A stretch of 64,000 bases of DNA from Cordilura impudica (lineage: Eukaryota > Arthropoda > Insecta > Diptera > Scathophagidae), in contig OY821519.1 of assembly GCA_963682025.1 (NCBI GenBank), positions 97,429,585 through 97,493,584 of the forward strand, in the 5' to 3' direction. The notes beneath the pieces were generated by a model, which had not been told where the DNA came from, made no database searches, and worked only from the letters and a program-made list of their open reading frames with translations. This document shows positions 55,641 to 64,000 of the stretch, one piece after another; the stretch's first letter is position 1, and each line of letters opens with the position of its first letter. The translations under genes and the position numbers were made by a program.

Positions 55641-56949
55641 AATTAGACGCCTGTACTTGAAGTTTGTCGATATGCCGCCAATTGTGATTAATATCCCAGT
55701 TGCTGTAAAAAAAAAACTAAAACCCTACTCAAATGTTGCCTTTTGTTCAAAAATCCTTCCTAATGATCAAAAAAAAAAATAGTTGGCCATTTCTGATATA
55801 CATACATATGTACATAGTTACACAACAACAACTAACAACAACCACTAGCAGCTCATATTAAACAATTTTGTTATTTAAATGTTATTTCTGTAAGACGGAA
55901 TGATTTATATATTTTGATGTCAACACTTTCTAACGAACACACACACGCATACTCGCACACTCGCATACCATGTTCAATTTGGAGGGAAACCCACATAAAA
56001 ACAAAAACTTTGCAGTTGTTGTTGTTTTTGGTCTTGTTCATTGCTACTTGATAGAGAAGAGACATTACAAAATACAAACGAAAAAGAAGCGCCAGTCTTC
56101 ACCAAGCAAACAAAGGGCGAAAAGAAACAGACATAAACAACAACAAAAACTTCCGTCCGCACAAAAATCTATATATGTGTCTATACCTACATACATATAA
56201 CATACATACATACATATACCATAAAAATAAACGAACAATATTGAAAGAAACCAAGAACAATAAACTAAACAAACAATTTTCTTTGCGTAAACAAAACAAA
56301 CGAAACGAAAAATGAACTTTTTAGCAGTGGAACAAAAACGAAATGAATTTTGGATTTTATTTAATATTCATTATGTGTAGTAAATGCATCCATCCATCGA
56401 TCGTGTTGGTGTATGAGCTCGAGGTATGCGATTTTTTGAAAAATCTATTAATTTCTATAAAAAAAAAAAAAAAACATGTTGTTTTGCTAAAAAATTTCGT
56501 AATGATTCATTCGTGGAGGGTTATTTTTCATTTTTTTTGTAAACTACACAAATCTATAATGTACATACTTCGCTATAAAATAGATATTGTTAATTTCAAA
56601 TTACTCATCATTATTGTTGTTTGGAAAATATGGTTTAAAAATAACTAATGATAAATGCTGACTGACGTTTTGTTGAACGTGATTTAGTTTTCAAAACACA
56701 TTTTTATGTACCTGCTAAACAATTGTAAAAGTAACTCAAATATTTTTGTTTAATTTAAAAAATTTTATAAAATAAAGCGAAAAAATACACAAGAAAGTAA
56801 GAACCGTCTAGATCGGTTGTGATCTTATTTTAAGACAATCGGAAATTCTACATTTTAAACTTAAAAGTTATTGAATTATGTATGTCATATTTTTTGATGC
56901 TTTACGATGTCAGTTATATCAGATCTGGAGTATACGTTGACTCATACTA
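55641..56949. other. A+T-rich sequence with CA/CAA low complexity
   Basis: ACAACAACAACTAACAACAA near 55823, (CA)n near 55938 and ACATACATACATACATAT near 56200 give it the look of fly intronic or UTR sequence. Open frames there (for example 55970-56200, 56343-56648) have no recognisable domain. Confidence 0.4.
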
Positions 56950-59507
56950 CATGGAGTGAAAACTCCGTGGCCTAACATAGAGATGGCGTGACAAATGACA
57001 ATATTTTTCTGTTTATTCAGTAGTGCCAACTGTTAGAAAAATTGTGTCAAAATTTCTTGTCATTTCATTAATTACAAAAAAGCTATTAAAATGATGATGC
57101 TTTCAAAGTTTGAGAAAAAAATGGATTGCAAAGAGTTTCGTGTTTTGATTTCAAAATTAACAAGTCTCCGGGACCAGATGGTATACCAGCACTGGTGCTG
57201 AAACAGTGCTCTTCGACGCTAGCCAGTCCATTGGCCAACCTTTTCAGCCTTTCGTATCGTGTGGGAGTCTTTCCCTCTTGCTGGAAGGTTGCTATTGTCC
57301 AGCCAATCCCTAAAAAGGGTGCGGCTAATAACCCTGAAAATTACCGTCCAATTGCAATCTGCTCTGCGCTCTCAAAGGTGATGGAGAGCATGATCAATTT
57401 CCACCTTGTGAACTACCTAGAGGCCAACTCACTTCTCAATGATCGACAGTATGGCTTCCGTAGAAATCGTTCCACGGGAGACCTGTTAGCTCTACTTTCT
57501 GAGCGCTGGAGTCGATCCATTCGCAATTTTGGCGAAAGTAAAGTGGTTGCTCTGGATATTTCCAAGGCATTCGACCGTGTATGGCACGGTGCATTGATAT
57601 CAAAGCTTATTGCATTTGGGGTCGGTGATGACTTCTCTCGATTTATATCGAGTTTTCTCAGAGACCGAACAATACGTGTTGTTATTGATGGGGTCTCATC
57701 TAATGAGTTTCAGCTTAATTCAGGGGTACCCCAAGGTTCCGTTCTTTCTCCTTCTCTTTTCCTTATCTTTCCGAACGACCTTCTTGGCCAAACTTTTAAC
57801 TCTATATACTCTTTCGCAGATGACAGCAGGATTTGTCATTCATTTTCCTTTAATTGTAGGCCAAGCCTCTTGGAGGTTGGGGGCAAAAGGCGGACAATGA
57901 ATGACACACTCAATCAAGACCTCTTAACAATCTCCGAGTGGGGTAAAGCGAATAGGGTTGATTTTAATGCGCTGAAGACTTAATGTTGTATGTTGACCCA
58001 TAGGGCCATGGAATCAACAATGTCATCTGTATATGTGGGTGGTATAGGTATTGAGGAATCGGATACTCTTGATGTTCTGGGCATGAGAATTCAATGTGAT
58101 GTTCGTTGGAACGAGCATGTTTTTCAAGTGTCGAAAGAAGCATTCAAGTTCTTGGTTTTCTAAAACGGTGTAAAAATTACTTCACTCCTTCTGATCTGCT
58201 TAAAATCTATACCACTTACATCCAACCGAAAATGGAATACAACTCCCATATATGGGCAGGGGCTTCAAAGTCCATTTTGGAGCTACTGGACCGTGTGCAA
58301 AGGAGGGCGTTGGCGCTCATCAATGACAGTAGGGTATCCAATTCTATTGATTCATTGGAACACCGTCGGAATGTAGGTTGTGCAGCACTGTTCTATAGAT
58401 ATTACCATGGGAAATGTTCTTCTGAGATTAGCGAACTTATTCCAAGTGCCCGAGTTTCGGTTCGCTCTACCCGCTTCTCTAGTAGATCACATCCGTTTGT
58501 AGTCTATTGTCCAGTTGACCGCACAACGCATTACAGAGAGAATCCGTTTATCAGTCGAACTAGCCGTATGTGGAATAAACTCCCCGCAGAGGTCTTTCCT
58601 GACAGTTATAATCTAATAAAATTTAAGTCAAATATCCACAAACACTACTCCCTCTCTAATCCTTCCCATAACCTATTTTCCTGAAATCAACACAATGCAC
58701 TGCATTTGAAGGGGGCATCCCCTGAGTGCTGGTTAACAAAAAAAAAAAAAAATTTTTTTTGGTGGGAAAAAATACCGTCCAAGCCAAATAATGGATTGAT
58801 AAACATTATGGTAAATCTTCGCTGTCATATTCAATGGTTAAAAGGTGGTATTCCGAATTTAAACATGGTAGTACGAGCACAATTGATGCAGATCGTCCTG
58901 GTCGTTTAAATAAGGCAGTTACCGAAGAAAATTTAGGGAAAATGCATCAGGTTGTATTTGATGATTGAAAGATTAAAGTAAGTGAGATTGCTGGCATCAT
59001 AAAGATATCAACAGAGCGAGTTCGGCATATATTGCATGATCTTTTAAATATGAAAAAGTCTTTTTGCTCAATGGGTGCCGCGAATTTTAACAGCTGAACA
59101 ATAACTGAAACGTCTTCATGATTCAAAGTATGGTTTGGAGGTGTTTGAAGTAAATTCAACTGAATGTTTACGTCGATTTATAACAATGGATGACACGTGG
59201 ATCCATTATTATAACTCGGAGTCCATTAGACAGTCTGCGGAGTGGTTACAAGTGTGCGAAAGCTTGCTTCCCCACCCCCCGTATTCGTCATATCTGGCCC
59301 CAGCGATTATTATTTGTTCCCAAACTTGAAGACATGGCTCCAGGGAAAAAGATTTTCCCCAAATGAAGAAGTCATATCAGAGACGGAAGCCTATTTTGAA
59401 GAGTTTGATAAATCGTATTTTCTCAGAGATTACGTTGAAGAATATAATTGATTTCAAATCCAAAAAGCCGGTTTTTCTTTGTTAGGTCACGAAGTTTTCA
59501 CTCCATG
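56950..59507 (+). mobile_element. Mariner with TA duplication, split by a LINE
   Basis: Left end CATGGAGTGAAAACTCCGTG (56950) and the reverse complement of the right end, CATGGAGTGAAAACTTCGTG, match over about 28 bp with two differences, and TA flanks both (56948-56949, 59508-59509). Transposase pieces on the plus strand are a 5-prime start at 57121 (DCKEFRVLI), then after the inserted LINE VGKNTVQAKQWIDKHYG-like sequence from 58761. RRFITMDDTWIHYYNSESIR (first Asp region) and LLPHPPYSSYLAPxDYYLFP (third Asp region) follow. A central stretch with the second Asp is deleted. Confidence 0.88.
57150..58752 (+). pseudogene. 5-prime-truncated LINE (Jockey/CR1-type RT) inside the mariner
   Basis: KINKSPGPDGIPALVLKQC, NPENYRPIAICSALSKVMES, YGFRRNRSTGDLLALLSERW, VVALDISKAFDRVWHGALIS (first catalytic Asp), NSGVPQGSVLSPSLFLIF and SIYSFADDSRICHSF (the xADD box) are all intact. 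A stop and frameshift near 57980-58110 separate the RT from the C-terminal frame 58106-58684 (YTTYIQPKMEYNSHIWAG, SRTSRMWNKLPAEVFPDS). A poly(A) tail of about 15 lies at 58738-58752. Endonuclease and ORF1 are missing, typical of incomplete target-primed reverse transcription. A decayed relative lies at 27.74-28.37 kb. Confidence 0.9.
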
Positions 59508-59639
59508 TAGTGAGTGTTCACTCTTATCTCATATTTCGACAAGTTTTCACACATTAGTTTTTTATTAATCTTGTAATTTGTTTTATTACTCATTATAATA
59601 TGTATGTGATCTGGTCTATGCAAATCCGGCTTCAATTGC

Positions 59640-59960
59640 CAAACCCTTCCAATTATGGATTCCATTTGCGATATACTCGAAAAATGTTTCGCACACCCTC
59701 CTCCATCTCGTTTCTGACTTTCCCAAAAACCAATTTTCTAGCAGGCTGTTATTACTTCTATAATTGGTCGCACATATGGAAAGACAACCATTGGGTACAC
59801 CGACTTTCCATTTGCTGAAAAAACCAGCAGCACTATAACTGTTTCTTTTTCATTTCCTCTTTGGATGGAATTCACGTTTCTTTGGAGACAAGTCTTTTCC
59901 AGTTTTAGGGCACATGCAAAAGCTTGTCTCATCCCCAATAAATATTTGGAATGGATCATC
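59640..59960 (-). pseudogene. pogo/DDE_1-type transposase fragment
   Basis: The minus strand encodes RGNEKETVIVLLVFSANGKS, VYPMVVFPYVRP and, past a stop, a GKSET-like segment. This matches the KExxTVLxxxNAxGxxxPPxxVFPxKR region between the first and second catalytic Asp of pogo/Jerky-type DDE_1 proteins. No DNA-binding domain or ends are seen. Confidence 0.65.
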
Positions 59961-60587
59961 TAATATTGCCAGAGCATTGTGCTCGCAAAGGAAATTTTTT
60001 CAGTCTTCAAACCATTTTCTTATGCTTTGTTCTGTTATAGCCCTCGTTCTTTACTGATACCTTCCACTTCTCTTAATCCTAAGTTCCTATGCCGACTCAA
60101 AAAGCTTAAATACCACTTCCTTACAGGTATAACATTTAAAATTGTGGTTGTTTGCTGGTCGTTATTGATAATTTTTTGAACTGTTCCAGCAGTCGGCACC
60201 TCCATGCCGACCATTGCAAATCATAGAAATTTTTGTTCCTAATGTCGGCATCCATTAAAATGAGAAAAAAAATTATTATAAAATCTTCCACATTAAACGC
60301 AATATTTTAATTTATTTCTATCCATAAAAACCGCTTTGTTTAAAATATTACTTAAATAATTATGTTTACCTATTTGTTTAAGTTGGCATTAGCACTAAAA
60401 AATTACTTAAAATAAAACATTTACCCCACGTGTTAAAAGACAGTCAAAAGTACAAAAAAAAGATCAAAGACTCATATCAATCACATTTAATCACTACATA
60501 GAGAGAAATAGGTATATTCGCACTTAAAAGATCTTATTTAAATAAATAACTATCGTTATGGTACATGCCGACCTTAGGGACGTTTAC
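59961..60587. other. A+T-rich sequence with recurrent GCCGAC words
   Basis: ATGCCGAC or TCGGCAT words recur at about 60090, 60192, 60207, 60244 and 60566. They may be subterminal repeats of a small transposon, but I could not delimit one. Confidence 0.35.
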
Positions 60588-61365
60588 CCTATGTGACCTG
60601 GTCTATGCAAATCGAGCTTAAATGTGCAATAAGTTATCGAGGAAACACCCGACTTTTTATAGACCAGAAAATGAAATGTTCCACAAAGAAAGTGTATAAT
60701 GCTATTAAACACTATGAAAAAATTAAAACCACAGAAAACGTTAGGCGTAGAAAGACGACCGAGAGAATCGACCATGCCAATAGTTCGAATAAGACTGCAC
60801 CCAGCATTATCGAACAAATTCAGGAAAAATTTTACATTAATTTATCCGAAAGCAAAACGAAACGTTCAAAATTTGCTAAGGACCATTTAACAAACCTGAA
60901 AATTTGTGAAACAATATTCTTTTTACGAATGAATCGAAGTTCAATCGCTTCGGATCACATGAAAAAGGTACATACATATGTGTAATCCAAACACAAAATT
61001 TGATCTTATGTGTATTAGTCAGAGGAAGCTTCTCCTGGCATGGTTAGAACCAATTACTCGAATTGAGGGCACTATGGAACAAATAGTGTACAAAAACAAT
61101 TTAGCAGACGTTATGATGCCTTATGTAGAGGAAGAAATGTCATTGAAATGGAAGTTTGTACATGATAACGATCGTAAAAATACTGCATAGTCTGTATAAA
61201 ATTGACTCAGTGATAACAAAATCTTATCTAAACCCAATCGAGCATATCTGGAGCGATGTAAACTTACGAATTGATCGTACCAAAGCTACAAATTTAAATC
61301 TATTATGTGAAGAATTCCAAAAGGCATGCCTTAATATCGTCAATGCAGCAAAGCTATAAGAACCT
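60588..61365 (+). pseudogene. Tc1-like transposase pseudogene
   Basis: N-terminal paired-like region (KMKCSTKKVYNAIKHYEKIK, VRRRKTTERIDHANSSNKTA), then degraded MNRSSIASDH where Tc1 proteins read ESKFNxFGSDG. GTMEQIVYKNNLADVMMPYV, FVHDNDRKNTA (second Asp) and LNPIEHIWSDVNLRI (catalytic Glu in PIEHIW, DD34E-type) follow. Several frameshifts. The upstream end CCTGGTCTATGCAAATCGAG is also found, diverged, at 59610. Confidence 0.83.
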
Positions 61366-61543
61366 TTATTATTTTTTTACTATTTAGAATGCGATCCCTA
61401 ATAAATTATTGCTTCTGGTCTTTTTCACATGTGATGGTACTTGGGACTATTCTTCCCGAAATGCTTAAATTAAATAATTTTTGGTTCCTATATCTCTTTC
61501 TAAAACTCTTCTGCCCTTATGATCTCAGAGATTTTCTATAGGA

Positions 61544-61860
61544 TTAATGTTCGGGTACTGGGAAGTAATTTCCAACAATAGTCTGTTTCGGATCGGATTG
61601 GGTGAAGATGTACTTGTTGTTTGGTAATCCCATTTTTTGCAGACTGGACTGGAGATTAGTTTTCAGAAGTGATCCACTTTCATGTTTAAAAATACATTTT
61701 TTTTCTCTAAACTCTTCATCTTCCACCGTTACCATAAACATTAAATTTGATTTGGTCTGTAAAAATCATCCGTTTCCATAACTCTATTGATTAATTTTGA
61801 TACACTTAAGCGTATGTCATTCTCTTCATCATGTTAACTTTGCTAATATACGGTTTTTTT
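61544..61860 (-). pseudogene. Second Tc1-like transposase fragment, opposite strand
   Basis: The minus strand encodes FTDQIKFNVYGNGGR (first Asp motif), then FKHESGSLLKTNLQSSLQKM and NNKYIFTQSDPKQT, where working enzymes have F-Q-Q-D-N-D-P-K-H: the catalytic Asp region is altered. A relative of, but not the same copy as, the plus-strand one at 60.6 kb. Confidence 0.72.
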
Positions 61861-62194
61861 TTTAGGGTAACATGACTTATGGAACACATACCGCACGGTA
61901 TTTAGACCAGTGAAGGCCGTGCTAAACACGCTGGTGCTCGGCTTCTTATATGCATACAGCCGAACGAAGACAAAAATACTCACCAAAGAGTAAAAGTAAA
62001 CAACAATTTCATTCAGGCTTATGAAAGCTTTGGAACAAATCAGGTCTATGTCGCATTGCCTTTTGAAATTCATATATATTTTTTTTTAATAGGTACACAG
62101 AGAATATTTGTTTAAAAGAAACCAAAAATGTTGAGAAAAACTCGAAGACTTGATAAACTATAGATTAAACATTTTCCATAAATTACATACGTCG
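61861..62194. other. Spacer, nothing recognised
   Basis: Contains a G+C-richer 90-bp patch at about 61890-61975 of unknown origin. The five bases CGTCG at 62190-62194 are the presumed target duplication of the Transib that follows. Confidence 0.4.
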
Positions 62195-62232
62195 CACAGT
62201 GACGCCATTTGAGTTTTTTCGTTGCAAAAATC
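62195..62232 (+). promoter_or_regulatory. RSS-like end of third Transib (22-bp spacer)
   Basis: Heptamer CACAGTG 62195-62201, 22-bp spacer, GCAAAAATC 62224-62232: the same geometry as the equivalent end of the inner copy, with two spacer substitutions. Confidence 0.8.
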
Positions 62233-64000
62233 ATATCTTTTGAACCGACTAACATAATGGAACAGTTTAAACAGCATATGATAGATAACTGTTCAGCCTA
62301 TGAAATGAGCTAAATTTTGGTTAAAATTTGTAGAAAAATCAATTTTATGGTAACTAAAAAAAATTATTTTTATATTTTTAGATTGTTTTTATTTTTTTTC
62401 TTTAGGGTTTTATGTTTTAAATTATTACCCAACAAATTAAAAAAAAAATTACTTCTTTTTTAAATTTATTTTTTCAATTTTCTGTAAAATATTCATCACA
62501 ATTCGTAAGAGAAGGTATATCTAAAAGACTAATCATTTCTAAACTATAATTATTTTCTAACTCTATTCGTGACTTCACATGCCGCAGGGAAGAAATAAGT
62601 GGATCGGAAGATGCTGCCAACATGTTGAAGAGGTCCTCATTTTGCCTTACCACCCTTGATGCTTTGAATGTGTTCTGCAATCTATATTTCAGAAAGCTCT
62701 CCAATTGGCAAAGACTGGTACTCAATTATATCTTTGCCATGCGCCAATATTTTATGGACGGTCGGGGTCAACTTCTTCTGTGGATACATTTCTGCTAAAA
62801 GAGATGCAGTTTTCGATGCATATTCTCCATATTTTGTAGAATTGACATTTTCTTTGCAGTTTAAAACATTCAAGATCGTTCCCAATCTTTTCACGATTTG
62901 ATTGTCAATTCCAGTGATTCTAGTTACTGCCTCATCATTTTCAAAAAATCTCCTAGAAGTGTTTCCATCGTTTGAGTTACCGTATCCGTGCTTGGGACAG
63001 TCTACTTTTAGTCCATCTTGTTTAAAAAAAGCATCCTGTATTTGCTTCTTTCTGATCTTTTCCTTATCCTTTATTGATGTATTTTCATCGAAGTTTTCCT
63101 CCTCTTGTGGTAGGGTATACGCCAGTTTTAGCAAGAACTCCATACACCTTATCCTTGCGTGCAATGGTGACATTCCATATTCGTAATTCTCCTCGTTTGT
63201 AGAATCGTTTAAATTACCAAAGTTCTTCTGACTCTTTTTGCAAATCGGGCATGACAATGTTGAGGTTGTTCCTGTCAGTTCGTTTACGACTTTTCCGTCA
63301 ACCATGATCAGGTGGAACTCGTAATTGCATTCAATATATTTTCCTTCTCCAATTTGCAGCTTTGTAGGCTTAATCTTGCTTATTTGTTCTTCAATGTCCT
63401 TCACCGTGGTGAATAATAATGCACTGATGACGGACGTGGATTTTTCCAGTGTAGGGAAACATCAGATTTTAGCCGCAAAGGAACAACAGATGCCATAAAC
63501 ATATTTCCGTCCGATATTGTCATCGGAAGATATCCTTTGCTTATAAACGCTTTGTCCGGATGATCCATCGCAGCCCCATTTGCTGATCAATGTCAGTTTC
63601 TCAGGAAGAATATTCACCTCATTTTCAGGAAGACTCTCCAACAACCGTTTTGCTGTATGGCCCGTGAGATCCTGCAGATTGGCTTTCACAGAGACTTCCG
63701 TAAACTCCGTATGCAGTGGTCGTGAATTTATTTTGGCTTGCGTAATATGCTTGTATCCTGGTAAAACGTCAGCCCCGTATCGCATCAAGGATGCCCGCAG
63801 TATCTCATATTTTTCTTTGGAAAGTTGTAAGTCCATAAACAAGGCCAAGGCTTCTTAGGAACCATACTTTTTAATGTCTGCGTTTGTGGGCGTGGTAATG
63901 CTTTCCTTAATCCTTTTTAGTCGCAGTGGGCTTGCATCAGCAACAGATTTTGTAATCTGCGACCTAACTCTTTCACTATCCTTTGTATATTTAATAGACA
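62195..64000 (-). mobile_element. Third Transib copy, right end outside the window
   Basis: Starts CACAGTGACGCCATTTGAG with flank CGTCG. By comparison with the 3275-bp inner copy its other end should lie about 1.4-1.5 kb beyond the window. The transposase is on the minus strand and includes EFRVxx-like N-terminal blocks, SKWGCDGSSGQSVYKQ (first Asp kept), MSPLHARIRCMEFLLKLAYT, GNSNDGNTSRRFF and PTVHKILAHGKDIIEYQSLP. It lacks about 45 bp around the SEEAQE block, so the third acidic site is lost, and another 50-bp segment near 63410. It keeps the 10 bp at 63300 that the inner copy has lost. Confidence 0.9.

Noticed and set aside
55970..56648. Several overlapping frames of 60-100 codons
   Set aside because: CA/CAA-rich low complexity on both strands; no domain.
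61890..61975. Structured RNA in a G+C-richer patch
   Set aside because: No consistent stem pattern or known RNA family could be recognised by eye.

Overview
This window is a repeat- and transposon-dominated stretch of a dipteran genome, most likely a calyptrate or other higher fly. The reasons are the extreme A+T content, several copies of a mini-me/DINE-like element carrying a (GTCY)n tract, dipteran-type mariner, Tc1, piggyBac, Transib and non-LTR remnants, and a decayed retrocopy of the chaperonin gene CCT8. I see no intact host protein-coding gene, no tRNA or rRNA gene and no CRISPR. The few long open frames in the left half are by-products of an 18-bp repeat period.

Left half (about 1.3-26.8 kb): two unrelated-looking satellites, both with 18-bp units. 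Satellite A (core AAGAAAAGGTACTTTTTT) occupies about 1.34-4.44 kb, and its reverse complement occupies about 22.8-26.75 kb. Between these opposed blocks lies satellite B (core AAATTTACTAATTTTGAC) at about 6.85-14.6, 17.4-18.2 and 19.0-21.9 kb, with higher-order repeats of roughly 0.6-1.0 kb. The arrays are interrupted by a 146-bp MITE with TAA target duplication, a mini-me-like element, a poly(A)-led unique insert and a CACTATGCA-ended element.

Right half (about 26.8-64 kb): a graveyard of transposons, many nested. In order: a MITE with ACTT duplication; two minus-strand reverse-transcriptase remnants; a mariner; an RNase H-type LINE end; a Transib inserted inside another Transib; an RNase H LINE with internal duplication; a mini-me; a mariner half; a 3.6-kb DNA transposon with 0.5-0.6-kb inverted repeats that itself hosts a mini-me; the CCT8 retropseudogene; a piggyBac relative; a MITE; a nearly intact DD41D (rosa-like) mariner nested in two older elements; a mariner split by a LINE; pogo- and Tc1-like fragments; and a third Transib running off the right edge.

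The most notable system is the Transib family, the lineage related to RAG1. Four element ends are visible. All carry the exact heptamer CACAGTG, then 22 bp (3-prime ends of the transposase gene) or 23 bp (5-prime ends), then a nonamer-like GCAAAAATC or GTAAAAATC, so each end looks like a 23-type recombination signal. The inner Transib is bounded by CGACG on both sides, and removing it with one CGACG copy restores the host Transib reading frame across a conserved block. These features were read by eye; family assignments come from remembered motif patterns, not from a database search.
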